Below are positions 14,406 through 21,563 of a DNA stretch of 31,826 nucleotides, piece by piece (within the stretch, counting starts at the first letter, position 1; every line of letters starts with the position of its first letter). Where the stretch lies: IMG/VR virus record IMGVR_UViG_3300046522_000530, positions 1 through 31,826 of that record, one strand, 5' to 3'. Under the pieces are notes generated by a model. The model searched no databases and was not told the DNA's origin. It saw only the letters and a program-made list of their open reading frames with translations. A program made the translations under genes and the position numbers. This stretch comes from a virus.

Positions 14406-16730
14406 TCAGGCCTGGTTGTGGATCGGGGCGGACGGGGTGGTCAGGCCGGCGTCGGCGGTGGCGACGTTGTAGGGCCGGTAGGCGTCGTTGAGGTCGTTGT
14501 CGGCTGTTTCGGCCATCTCGGCGGCCTGGAGGCTGGAGGTCTGCATTTCCTCGGCCATGCGGGCGACGAGGTCCATGGACTCGGCCATGCGGGCCATGGC
14601 TCCGGAGAACAGGGGGCCGATCAGGTTGTGGTTGACGGCGAGGTCCTCGGCGAACGCGAGAAGGACTTCGCGGAGTTTGATGGCCCGGGCGGCGAGCTTG
14701 TGGCACTGGTCGTGGGTTTTGAACGCGTCGTCTTTGAAGTCGCCGTATTCGTCGATGGCGTCGTCGAGGGTGATTTCTGTGGCGTGCTGGGCGTCCATCT
14801 GCCGGCCCTGGGTGAGGTGGTTCGCGGTGCGGGCGGCGTCTTTGCGGGCTTGGGCGATGACCGCGTGGGTGTCACGGCTGGCTTGCGGCATGGGGATCGG
14901 CTTCCTGGGGCGGGTGGTGCCGGGGCGGGGCGGGTTGGTGGTGGTGGCTGCGTCGAGGGCTGCGGGGCCGGTCGCGGGGAGGGCGGCCTGCCCGGTGTTG
15001 ATCGCGTCCGGCTCCCACTGCTTGGCCTGCGCGCCTACGTAGTCGTCGCGTTCGACGGTGTAGGCGCCTCCTGTCGCCTGTCCGGCGGCCTGGCCTGCGT
15101 TCTCGAACGGGCTGCGGCGCTTCCGGTTTCCGCCGGGCGCACCAGCCTGTCCGTCCTGGCCGGACTGTCCGGCATTCGCACTGCCCCCGGACGCCCCCGG
15201 CGCCTGGCCGGGCCCGTGGGCGGCCTGCTGGGGGTCCGGGCCGGTGCCGCCGAAGAAGTCGCCCTTGGCGGCCTTCTTCCGTGCCCACGCCTGCGCCTTC
15301 GCCCACCGTCCGGCGTGCTGCTGGCCGCCCTGCTTGTTCTTCTTCAGGTTCGGCTTCGGCGTCTTGGGGGCCGTGTTGGTGCCGGCCGGCCCGCCGGGGG
15401 CAGCCTGCTGGGGTCCGGGCTTGTTCTTGCGGTGGCCGCGGTCCTTCCAGATCGGCGGGACGGGTCCGGTCTTGCGCTTCTTCCACCGCCGGCCGGCGGC
15501 CTTCTTCCAGTCGTGCCACAGGGCCTGGTTGAGCTTCCTGCGGTTCGCCCCGGCGGCCTGGGCCTGGATCTTGCGGGCCTTGCGGTTCTTGGCGTTCGGG
15601 GTGTTCTTGCCCGCCGGGCCCAGGCTGTTCTTCGGGCTGTTCTTCGGCGCGTTCTTCTGGTTCTTGGGGCTGTTGCCCCACAGGGCGGGGTTGTCGGGTC
15701 CGCGCTTCTGGCGCTTCTTCCAGCGGCGGGCGGCCGCCTTCTGGGTGTCCTTCTTCAGCGCGGCGCCGAGCCCGGGACCGCCCGCACCGCTGTTGCCCTT
15801 GCCGCCGCCGAGCTGCTTGCGGCGCTGCTTGTCCTGTGCGGCCTTCGATCCGCTCTGGGAGTTGCGGCGCGGGCTCTTCTTCGGCTCGAGGACGTTGCGG
15901 GGCTTCTTCTGCTTCAGACCGCCGCCCGACCCGGACCCGTTGTTGGGCCCGCGCCGGTTGCTGTTCTTCTTCGAGGAACCGCCACTGCCGCCCCCGAACA
16001 GGCCACCACCAGTCTTCGGCTTCTTCCGCCCGGCCGACGAGCCGCCGCTGCTGCCCGCTCCCCCACCGCGGCCGCGGCCACCCGAGGACTTGCCAGAACC
16101 GCCCGACCCGGAGCCGGAGCGGCCCAGCGACTTGCGGCCGAACTCCGGGCCGGACTGCACGCGCTGCTTCGCGCGCTGCTGCGCCTGCTTGCTCTGCAGG
16201 CCCTGCATGGCCAGGACGTGCTTGCCGCGCGCCTCGTCCGCGGCGAGCCGCATCTTCAGGCGGGCCTCGCGGATCTTCGCGTTCTCGGCTTCGGTGGCGA
16301 GGCGCCGCTGGCGGCGGTCGGTGAGGAAGGTGTGGGTGCCGCGCAGGGCGGCGACGGCGACGGCGAGGCAGGCTGCCAGGGACAGTGCGCCGAGGCGGGC
16401 GCCTGCGTAGCCGTCCTGATTGTCGTCGCCGTGGAAGGTGTCGGGGACGTGCCCGGCCGCCGGGGCGGGGGACGCCGCGGGTACGGGGAGGAGGGGTGCG
16501 GTCAGGCCGGGGTCGGGCAGGGCGGCGAGCGTGTCGAGGGGGCTGCGCCGTCCGCGGCGGCCCGGGCCGGCCGGGCTGGGCGTGGTGGGCGGGAAGTCGG
16601 GGCGCGGGGGGACGTCGGCGTCTGCCGCCGGCGGGGGGTCTGTGAGGGTGGTGGTGGGCGCCAGACGGAACCCGATCTGGGGGAAGTTGTAGACGCGCGC
16701 GTCGGGCTGGTCGTCGGTTTGGTCGGTCAT
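14406..16730 (-). CDS. 774-residue very basic membrane protein of the transfer cluster
   Basis: Starts at ATG 16730 after a strong AAGGAGG. Residues 1-105 are Pro-rich, one membrane helix lies at about 110-130, and a charged helix follows (RRQRRLATEAENAKIREARLK broken near 150). A long low-complexity section (about 185-500) is rich in Lys, Arg, Asn, Gly, Ser and Gln with repeated WKK and KNxKN patterns. The last 130 residues are folded and helical (DHAVIAQ-like helices, FAEDLAVNHN). The basic section could hold DNA at the membrane. Codon use matches its neighbours, so it is not a recent insert. No enzymatic motif is visible. Confidence 0.82.
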   Translation of the reverse strand: MTDQTDDQPDARVYNFPQIGFRLAPTTTLTDPPPAADADVPPRPDFPPTTPSPAGPGRRGRRSPLDTLAALPDPGLTAPLLPVPAASPAPAAGHVPDTFHGDDNQDGYAGARLGALSLAACLAVAVAALRGTHTFLTDRRQRRLATEAENAKIREARLKMRLAADEARGKHVLAMQGLQSKQAQQRAKQRVQSGPEFGRKSLGRSGSGSGGSGKSSGGRGRGGGAGSSGGSSAGRKKPKTGGGLFGGGSGGSSKKNSNRRGPNNGSGSGGGLKQKKPRNVLEPKKSPRRNSQSGSKAAQDKQRRKQLGGGKGNSGAGGPGLGAALKKDTQKAAARRWKKRQKRGPDNPALWGNSPKNQKNAPKNSPKNSLGPAGKNTPNAKNRKARKIQAQAAGANRRKLNQALWHDWKKAAGRRWKKRKTGPVPPIWKDRGHRKNKPGPQQAAPGGPAGTNTAPKTPKPNLKKNKQGGQQHAGRWAKAQAWARKKAAKGDFFGGTGPDPQQAAHGPGQAPGASGGSANAGQSGQDGQAGAPGGNRKRRSPFENAGQAAGQATGGAYTVERDDYVGAQAKQWEPDAINTGQAALPATGPAALDAATTTNPPRPGTTRPRKPIPMPQASRDTHAVIAQARKDAARTANHLTQGRQMDAQHATEITLDDAIDEYGDFKDDAFKTHDQCHKLAARAIKLREVLLAFAEDLAVNHNLIGPLFSGAMARMAESMDLVARMAEEMQTSSLQAAEMAETADNDLNDAYRPYNVATADAGLTTPSAPIHNQA

Positions 16731-16790
16731 GACGCCTCCTTCCGGGGTTGACAGGCAGTAGTCGGATCGGTCACCCTCGCGCGTGCGCGT

Positions 16791-16839
16791 TGCGCATGCG
16801 CATTGGGCCGGTCATCACCTCGTTTTCGGGGGGTGATGA
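16791..16839 (-). promoter_or_regulatory. palindrome and hairpin upstream of the transfer operon
   Basis: A perfect 12-bp palindrome TGCGCATGCGCA (16791-16802) and a perfect 8-bp hairpin TCATCACC (16812-16819) with 16832-16839 lie in the 121-base gap upstream of the 774-residue gene. In the direction of transcription the hairpin comes first, just after the stop of the 73-residue gene, and may terminate it. The palindrome then lies 60 to 70 bases before the next ATG, fitting an operator. Confidence 0.5.
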
Positions 16840-16851
16840 TGATGAATAGGG

Positions 16852-17073
16852 TCACCGTGCGTGAGCCTGGTAGAAGTCGTTGAGGTGGGCGGCAAGCTTG
16901 TTCGCGACGCTCGGGTCACCGTTCTCCAGCGCGTCCTTCGCGAACTTGCGGCACACGTTCGTCCAGAACGTGATGAGGTGCATCGGCCCGGCCTCCGCGG
17001 CCTTCGCCTGCGCGGTGTTGTAGTGCTCGGCCTGGTTCTTCAGCCGGGCTTTGGCCTGCTCTGCGGGGGTCAC
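16852..17073 (-). CDS. small helical protein, unknown
   Basis: 73 residues from GTG 17073, overlapping the preceding gene by 4 bp. It is all-helical and soluble (EQAKARLKNQAEHYNTAQAK, then FWTNVCRKFAKDALENG). The spacing of Lys and Ala suggests an amphipathic helix bundle. I know no family. It is translationally coupled to the 183-residue coiled-coil protein, and the pair may work together. Confidence 0.7.
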   Translation of the reverse strand: MTPAEQAKARLKNQAEHYNTAQAKAAEAGPMHLITFWTNVCRKFAKDALENGDPSVANKLAAHLNDFYQAHAR

Positions 17074-17621
17074 ATGGCCTCCTGGTCGAAGAGCTCGCTG
17101 ATGTGCGGGATCGGCTGCTGCGGCTGCCCGCCGCCGGGGAACGCGTAGGGCTGCGGGCTGACGTACTGGGGCGCCTGCTGTACGGGCGTGACCTGCGGGT
17201 TTCCTACCGGCTGGGTGCCGTGCAGGGCGTGCGCGGTCCTGTCGAGGGACTTCGCGACGGTCTCGTGGACGCCCGCGGCCAGCCCGAGGCGATTGCGCCG
17301 GGTCTCGTTGCGCTCCAGTTCCTTCACGCGCCGCTCGGGCAGCTCGAGGACTTCCCGCACGTAGACGGCGTTACCGGCTTCCATTTCGGCTGCGGCCCGC
17401 TCCAGGTGCCGGATCACCTTGTTCAGCCGGCGCACCACCTTCGCAGCACGCCGCCGTGCCTGACCTGCGTTTTTGTCGCCTTCGATGTGGGTGTTGGCGA
17501 TGCGGGCCTGGATGATCTGTGCCATCTGCCGCATGTCGGAGGCGTCGTTGACGTACGTCTCACGCTGCTCGTCGGTCCAGGTCCGCATTCCCTGCTTGGT
17601 CATCAGGGCGTCCATGTCCAT
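17070..17621 (-). CDS. coiled-coil protein of the transfer region, unknown
   Basis: 183 residues from ATG 17621, with GAAGGAG six bases upstream; longer frames in this phase are antisense to SpdB-like sequence. Residues 15-130 are charged helices (DEQRETYVNDASDMRQMAQI, then RRAAKVVRRLNKVIRHLERA), followed by a Gln/Pro-rich disordered tail (VTPVQQAPQYVSPQPYAFPG). There is no membrane helix. It lies just after the SpdB-like gene. It may be a cytoplasmic adaptor of the transfer system, which is inference from position. Confidence 0.72.
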   Translation of the reverse strand: MDMDALMTKQGMRTWTDEQRETYVNDASDMRQMAQIIQARIANTHIEGDKNAGQARRRAAKVVRRLNKVIRHLERAAAEMEAGNAVYVREVLELPERRVKELERNETRRNRLGLAAGVHETVAKSLDRTAHALHGTQPVGNPQVTPVQQAPQYVSPQPYAFPGGGQPQQPIPHISELFDQEAM

Positions 17622-17673
17622 CAGGGGCTCCTTCACGTTTGCGCTGAGGGGTGGGGGCGGTGGTTCAGGGCGG

Positions 17674-18696
17674 TTAGAGGTAGCCGCCGTCGGTGGTGGT
17701 GCGCTGCTGCTTGGTGCGGGACAGGACGGTGCGGACGTACGCATCACTCGCATCGATTCCGTGATGCGCGAGGCGCGCCACGATCTGAGGCGCTGATGCG
17801 GTGGGGAGCGCATCGCGTACCACTCGGACTGCGGCGGCCTTGGAGAGGCCGTCGAGGTGCAGCGCCGCATCACTGGCGTGAGGCGCCACGGCGTGGGGCG
17901 CGACGGTGGGCATCTGGGGCGCATCATGGCCGCGAGCTGCGACTTCACTGACCGCATCGGTACGCGGTCCGATGCTGCGAACCGGGCTGTGGGGCGCCGG
18001 TGATGCGCCGAGGACGGTGGCCGCATCAGCGGAGTGGTGCGCATCGTCGACCTGGTGCGCATCGCCGTGATGCTGCGTGATACGCACCGCATCACCGGTG
18101 GTGAGCTCCATGGGGCGGCGGCGCATCAGTTCGCGCTGCCGGTCCTGCCGCATCAGTTCGATGTCGAAGTCGGTGGAGACTTCGGTCATAAGGAATTCGG
18201 CGCCCATCTTCTGCTGCCGCATCCGGATGCCGTGCTGCGCCTCGTCGAAGACCATGCCGCGTTCCATGCGGGCGAGGGCGTGGAGTTCGTCGTGGGTGAG
18301 GGCTGCGGGGTCGCGCATGTCGGCGAGGGCGAGGACCCAAACGGCCTTGGCACCGAAGGGGAGGAACGGTCCGGCGGCGGTCATGGCAAGGCTGTGCTTC
18401 TCGACGCCGTGCATGGCGAGGAAGGCGGCGACGACAAGGAGGGTGGCCCAGCCGAAGGCGGGGACGATGTTGCGCTGCTTCTTACCGACGGCGATTCGCA
18501 GGCCGCGGGCCTCAGCGATGATGACGGAGCCCCAGATGACGTCGGCGCCGGCGGCGACGGTGAGGGCGATGAGGCCGGTACCAAGGAGGTCGACGAGGCT
18601 CCAGGTCGTCCAGGCCAGGGAGGCCAGCGACAGGAGCGCTGCCGGGAAGAGGAGCGGCGACAGGGGCCGCTTACGGGTGGCCTGGACGGTCGTCAC
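17674..18696 (-). CDS. SpdB-like integral membrane protein with C-terminal HTH-like domain
   Basis: 340 residues from ATG 18696. Four membrane segments (about 14-30, 33-60, 78-97 and 103-126) are followed by a helical cytoplasmic part (HDELHALARMERGMVFDEAQ, then RQDRQRELMRRR). A His/Asp/Ala-rich linker (about 205-280) and a C-terminal helix-turn-helix-like segment (SAPQIVARLAHHGIDASDAY) complete it. The architecture is that of Streptomyces plasmid spread proteins (SpdB), which help transferred DNA pass across septa. The linker is unusual: its Asp-Ala pairs are all written GAT GCG although Asp is otherwise mostly GAC, see the repeat at 17740-18154. Confidence 0.8.
   Translation of the reverse strand: MTTVQATRKRPLSPLLFPAALLSLASLAWTTWSLVDLLGTGLIALTVAAGADVIWGSVIIAEARGLRIAVGKKQRNIVPAFGWATLLVVAAFLAMHGVEKHSLAMTAAGPFLPFGAKAVWVLALADMRDPAALTHDELHALARMERGMVFDEAQHGIRMRQQKMGAEFLMTEVSTDFDIELMRQDRQRELMRRRPMELTTGDAVRITQHHGDAHQVDDAHHSADAATVLGASPAPHSPVRSIGPRTDAVSEVAARGHDAPQMPTVAPHAVAPHASDAALHLDGLSKAAAVRVVRDALPTASAPQIVARLAHHGIDASDAYVRTVLSRTKQQRTTTDGGYL
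17740..18154. repeat. dense GATGCG hexamer cluster inside the SpdB-like gene
   Basis: On the minus strand GATGCG occurs at plus-strand positions 17740, 17749, 17809, 17866, 17920, 17953, 18022, 18040, 18058, 18088, 18122 and 18149. In the opposite orientation it occurs at 17763, 17795 and 18002. That is 15 in 415 bp, against about 0.2 expected for a random hexamer on both strands. Ten encode Asp-Ala. The rest fall in other reading phases (Leu-Met-Arg, Ala-His-His, Ala-Ser), so the DNA word rather than the protein seems conserved. A protein-binding locus is likely, such as a transfer (clt) or partition site. Confidence 0.8.
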
Positions 18697-18742
18697 GGGG
18701 ATCGGTGTCCTTTCGTGGGGTTCGGGCGGGTGGGCCGGGGGG

Positions 18743-18955
18743 TCAGACGCTGTGGTGGATGGCGGGCTCGAGGACCGTGTCGGGGGCGGTGTTGGTGGCG
18801 AGGGCCTCGAGCGCGTCGGCGATCCGGTCCAGGGCGGTGGCGGTGGCGAGGTGGGCGTGGACGTCGGCCTCGTGGAGCTGGCCGGCGCTGGGCCGGTTGA
18901 AGCCGTCGCGGGGGATGAGGGCGAGGGCGGCGTTGCGGGCGTGGTCGGTGCTCAT
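18743..18955 (-). CDS. small protein, unknown
   Basis: 70 residues from ATG 18955 with GGAAGGA upstream. It is soluble and helical (SAGQLHEADVHAHLATATALD, broken near 40, then RIADALEALATN), ending in a His-rich tip. No motif is recognised. It lies 46 bases before the SpdB-like gene and 24 bases after the preceding 50-residue gene, in a string of small genes that share Shine-Dalgarno context CCGGAAGGA. It probably belongs to the same transcript. Confidence 0.68.
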   Translation of the reverse strand: MSTDHARNAALALIPRDGFNRPSAGQLHEADVHAHLATATALDRIADALEALATNTAPDTVLEPAIHHSV

Positions 18956-18979
18956 GGGGTACGGGTGTCCTTCCGGTGG

Positions 18980-19132
18980 TCAGGCGGCGGGGGCGTAGGC
19001 GGCGAGCTCGGCGAGGATCTGCTGCGCGTCGATCTCGGCGGGGCTCCACTCCTCTGCACCGTGGGTGGCACGGAACTTGGGGCCGTTCAGCGGCTCGTCG
19101 GTGGTGGTGGTCGTCTGGTCGGTGGCGGCCAT
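18980..19132 (-). CDS. short acidic protein, unknown
   Basis: 50 residues from ATG 19132 with GGAAGGAGC seven bases upstream, which makes a real gene likely despite its size. The N-terminus is Thr-rich (MAATDQTTTTTDEPLNG), followed by PKFRATHGAEEWSPAEIDA and a final helix QQILAELAAYAPAA. No cysteine or membrane segment is present. Function is unknown. It sits between a zinc-ribbon protein and the 70-residue gene. Confidence 0.65.
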   Translation of the reverse strand: MAATDQTTTTTDEPLNGPKFRATHGAEEWSPAEIDAQQILAELAAYAPAA

Positions 19133-19137
19133 GGCGG

Positions 19138-19358
19138 GCTCCTTCCGGGTGGTGCAGGACGGGTGGTCGGTGGTGGGGGGCGGGTCAGCTGCGGCCGGTG
19201 GCGATGCAGGCGGCGCAGGTGCCGCCGTTCCAGTTGTCGAAGATCCCGCCGCAGACGCCGCACTGGCCGGAGTTCGCGACCACGTGCCATAGGCGGGTGA
19301 GCTTCTTCTTCAGGTCCTTCATGGGGTGGTGCTCCTTCCGGTGGTGCGGGACGGGTGG
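19138..19358. repeat. two copies of a 28-29 bp intergenic repeat
   Basis: GCTCCTTCCGG plus GTGGTGC(A/G)GGACGGGTGG occurs at 19138-19166 and again at 19331-19358, with one base inserted and one substituted between copies. Each covers the ribosome-binding site of the small gene just downstream in the minus direction (starts 19132 and 19322). The repeats flank the zinc-ribbon gene, so it looks like a duplicated or exchangeable cassette boundary. A shorter version, TCCTTCCGGTGGT, lies near 18968. Confidence 0.65.
19185..19322 (-). CDS. zinc-ribbon protein
   Basis: 45 residues from ATG 19322 with AAGGAGC upstream; a longer frame to 19388 lacks such a signal. The N-terminal half is basic (MKDLKKKLTRLWHV). 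The C-terminal half has CGVCGG and, 11 residues on, CAAC, a C-x2-C pair of knuckles that should bind one zinc. It may act as a small nucleic-acid or protein-binding factor. Flanked by the intergenic repeat on both sides. Confidence 0.7.
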   Translation of the reverse strand: MKDLKKKLTRLWHVVANSGQCGVCGGIFDNWNGGTCAACIATGRS

Positions 19359-19417
19359 GGTTGCTGGTCGTGCTCGGCATCGGGCCACCGTGGTGGCTGG
19401 CCCGGCACCGGGCGCGG

Positions 19418-19705
19418 TCAGACCATGTCGCGGTACTCGTCGACCATGTCGGCCGTGTTCACGAGGTACTCGACGGCCTTGTTGAGGAGGACCTTTCGCT
19501 TGGCGCCCTTCGAGGTGATGGCGTCGGACAGGTACGTGACGGCGGTCTCCAGGTCCTCCGCGCCGTTGATCCCGGCGTCCGTGAGGCGATCAGCAGCGGC
19601 CGTGAGCTGCTCGATGAACACCTGCGGGGTGGTGGCGGGCTTCTCCTGGGCGACGAACGCGATGTCGTCGACGTAGGGGGCGAGAACCGCGGGGGCAATG
19701 GTCAT
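19418..19705 (-). CDS. small helical protein, unknown
   Basis: 95 residues from ATG 19705 with AGGAAGGA about eleven bases upstream. It is acidic and helical: PQVFIEQLTAAADRLTDAGI, a turn, then EDLETAVTYLSDAI and LLNKAVEYLVNTADMVDEY. The layout suggests a three-to-four-helix bundle without catalytic motifs. I do not recognise the family. Codon use is standard for the region, and it lies 21 bases after the 138-residue gene. Confidence 0.72.
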   Translation of the reverse strand: MTIAPAVLAPYVDDIAFVAQEKPATTPQVFIEQLTAAADRLTDAGINGAEDLETAVTYLSDAITSKGAKRKVLLNKAVEYLVNTADMVDEYRDMV

Positions 19706-19726
19706 GGGGCCGGTGGTCCTTCCTGG

Positions 19727-20143
19727 TCAGAGCGGGTTGAGGTCGTAGACGGTCTTGGCGATGTCGGTGCGGGGGGTGATGTAGGCGTCGTGGTCGGCGA
19801 AGTCGGCGCCCGCGGTGCGGGCCTGGTCCTGGGTGTCGGTGGGGAGGGTGCGCAGGGCGGGGTTCTCGTCGGCGTTGAGGAGCCGGGCGACGAGCGCGGC
19901 GATGAGGGCGGCCACGTCGATCTGCGTGCCGGCCGGGTCGGTGGATCCGGCGAGCATCGTCACGACGGTCTGCGTCTGGGGGATCGTCAGCCGGTCCAGC
20001 GCCAGGAGCCGTACGCCGTCGGCGATGAGGTCCAGGCCGGGGTGGAAACCGACCAGGTCATCGAGGAGGCCGGCGAGGTCGTCGTTCAGGGGCGGGACCG
20101 CGTTGTCGGCGGTGTGCACGTGCGTGCCGGGGTGCGCGGCCAT
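19727..20143 (-). CDS. hypothetical protein
   Basis: 138 residues from ATG 20143, overlapping the upstream stop by one base. Its middle has several hydrophobic helices (LAGLLDDLVGFHPGLDLIADG, then VRLLALDRLTIPQTQTVVT, then VAALIAALVARLL) that are amphipathic rather than membrane-spanning. The ends are Asp-rich. No recognised domain. It belongs to the four-gene overlapping chain 21397 to 19727, so it is probably expressed with the early minus-strand transcript. Confidence 0.72.
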   Translation of the reverse strand: MAAHPGTHVHTADNAVPPLNDDLAGLLDDLVGFHPGLDLIADGVRLLALDRLTIPQTQTVVTMLAGSTDPAGTQIDVAALIAALVARLLNADENPALRTLPTDTQDQARTAGADFADHDAYITPRTDIAKTVYDLNPL

Positions 20144-20745
20144 CAGTCGTCGTCCTCGTCCGCGTACGGGTCGGCGATCTCACCGAACCAGCGGTCCAGC
20201 GCCTGCGTCACCGCCAGCTTGTTCACCTGCGGCTCGTTCAGGATTTCCCGGGTGATCTCCACCAGGTCCAGGCTGGTGAACGTGTCCGTGATGACCGCAG
20301 CCACCTCCGGGGTGCGCTGGGCGACCGCAGCCGCCGACCACTCCCCCGAGTCGATGACCTCGCCGACGAACCCGCCCGGGCGGGCGACGACCGCCTCCTT
20401 GATCCCGTCGGCCAGGTTCCGGAGGGCTCCATCGATCGGAGACTCGCTACCGACGTACGCGTTCTTGGAATCGATCGCGTCGGCCAGGTCTTCGGCCTGC
20501 TTGGCGGTGAGGTCGATGCTGTGGCAGCGGGCGACGTCGTCCCCGGTAACCCCAATCGGGGCGAGGTTCAGGCGGATCGTCGGCTTGTCACCGGGCTTCC
20601 GCAGTCCCTCCAGTAGGTGCAGGGCCTCGGACAGGTGCTCGATGGCCCGGTTCCGAACTGCCTTCTCCGCCTCGCAGAGCGGGCAGTCAGTAACGAAGTG
20701 CGGGGTCTTGAGGTGGCTGTGCCCGGCGTCCATGTTGCGCTCCAT
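20143..20745 (-). CDS. hypothetical protein with N-terminal zinc-knuckle-like motif
   Basis: 200 residues from ATG 20745; a GTG three bases earlier is also possible. The start overlaps the preceding stop by one base (TGATG). Near the N-terminus HFVTDCPLCEAEKAVRN gives a C-x2-C that with nearby His could bind zinc. The rest is mixed (IRLNLAPIGVTGDDVARCHS, then LTAKQAEDLADAIDS) and ends in a very acidic tail PYADEDDD. No family known to me. It is a soluble cytoplasmic protein of the early leftward operon. Confidence 0.75.
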   Translation of the reverse strand: MERNMDAGHSHLKTPHFVTDCPLCEAEKAVRNRAIEHLSEALHLLEGLRKPGDKPTIRLNLAPIGVTGDDVARCHSIDLTAKQAEDLADAIDSKNAYVGSESPIDGALRNLADGIKEAVVARPGGFVGEVIDSGEWSAAAVAQRTPEVAAVITDTFTSLDLVEITREILNEPQVNKLAVTQALDRWFGEIADPYADEDDD

Positions 20746-20927
20746 CACGACACCTTCTTCACGATGACGTGGAAGGAGTCGGTGGCGAGGTTCATGACGA
20801 CCTCGGCGGGCTGGCCCTCGCTGCGGCGGGCGGCGGCGAACTCCTCAGCCGGCCACGAGCCGCGCGGGGCGCCAGCGGGGAACGTCTCGAGGATGCGGGC
20901 GGTCGGGGTGGTGGTCTTGGTGGCCAT
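20745..20927 (-). CDS. small protein, unknown
   Basis: 60 residues from ATG 20927, coupled to the upstream gene (TGATG overlap) and to the downstream one in the same way. The sequence has a disordered N-terminus, EEFAAARRSEGQPAEVVMNL, then DSFHVIVKKVS, which looks like a small beta-hairpin plus strand. No cysteines or membrane segments. There is no independent Shine-Dalgarno of note, so translation probably depends on its neighbours. Confidence 0.68.
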   Translation of the reverse strand: MATKTTTPTARILETFPAGAPRGSWPAEEFAAARRSEGQPAEVVMNLATDSFHVIVKKVS

Positions 20928-21397
20928 CACGCGCTCACCGCCAGCAGCAGACGAGCGTCGCTGGCCAGTTGCTGAAGAGGCAGATCCAGGTCGAGAGCCT
21001 CCGCCGTGTCCGCCGGGATACCGGTCAACGCGGTGAACAGCGTGTCAATGTCCCGCAGGATCGCCGAGTAGGCGTCGTCGACCGCCTTCTGTGCGGCACG
21101 CGCGGCACGGCGGTCAGCCTCCCACTGCTGACCGCTGCTCCAGGCGGCGGCCTTAGCGGTCTGCTCGGCCTTGGTGTTCAGCTCGGCCAGGTGGTACGTC
21201 GGGCCACCCAGGATGCGCAGAACGCGCAGGAGCCGGTCGCCGGTGATCGTGGTGGTGTTCGTGATGCGGTGCTTGTTCGAAGCCCAGCGGGCGAAGTCTG
21301 CCGCGAGACGATCCACGGGCAGTACGCCGGACGCGTCCTTGTGGACGAAGTCGCTGGGGTCGGCTGTGCGGGTTGCCATATGGCGGATACGATCCAT
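20927..21397 (-). CDS. first gene of the early leftward operon, unknown
   Basis: 156 residues from ATG 21397, with CAGGGAGGCC upstream; an ATG at 21379 has no such signal. A long open frame above it continues to 21946 through the control region and is not used. The protein is helical: DRLAADFARWASNKHRITN, LLRVLRILGGPTYHLAELN, then QQWEADRRAARAAQKAVDD and an alpha-rich end (AEALDLDLPLQQLASDARLL). No known domain. It lies about 120 bases downstream of the leftward promoter proposed at 21525-21553 and therefore opens that transcript. Confidence 0.74.
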   Translation of the reverse strand: MDRIRHMATRTADPSDFVHKDASGVLPVDRLAADFARWASNKHRITNTTTITGDRLLRVLRILGGPTYHLAELNTKAEQTAKAAAWSSGQQWEADRRAARAAQKAVDDAYSAILRDIDTLFTALTGIPADTAEALDLDLPLQQLASDARLLLAVSA

Positions 21398-21476
21398 AGC
21401 GGATCGGCCTCCCTGATATGTGCAGGTGGGCGGGTTCTTGTCCGTGGCGGTGTAGGAGCCGCTTCGGGACACGCGG

Positions 21477-21503
21477 CCCCGGTCCGGCAATTGCTGGCCG
21501 GGG
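21477..21503 (-). promoter_or_regulatory. GC-rich hairpin in the leftward leader
   Basis: CCCCGG (21477-21482) pairs with CCGGGG (21498-21503), extended by CC/GG after a one-base bulge, around a GCAATTGC core. It would form just after the proposed leftward start (about 21518), so it may attenuate or stabilise the leader. In the plus direction it is followed by a T-rich stretch (TCGTTTCG). Confidence 0.45.
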
Positions 21504-21524
21504 TCGTTTCGTTGTGCTGATACG

Positions 21525-21563
21525 AGAGTCCCGCACCCCGTGGACTTTGTCAACAAGGTGCGG
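21525..21563 (-). promoter_or_regulatory. leftward promoter with flanking operator-like inverted repeat
   Basis: In the minus direction a consensus -35 TTGACA (21553-21548) is followed after 17 bases by GACTCT (21530-21525), a weak but permissible -10. A perfect 7-bp inverted repeat, CCGCACC (21531-21537) and GGTGCGG (21557-21563), brackets the -35 element. Its midpoint coincides with the -35 edge, which suits a repressor. The divergent HTH gene starts 20 to 40 bases away and may be controlled by the same site. Confidence 0.5.

Noticed and set aside
12562-14472. A 636-codon open reading frame on the plus strand
   Set aside because: Antisense to the FtsK/TraB-like gene with its intact Walker A; extreme Gly/Val content without any domain.
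16748-16776. TTGACA on the plus strand as an antisense promoter
   Set aside because: The sequence 17 bases downstream (TCACCC) is not a usable -10, and no plus-strand gene follows.
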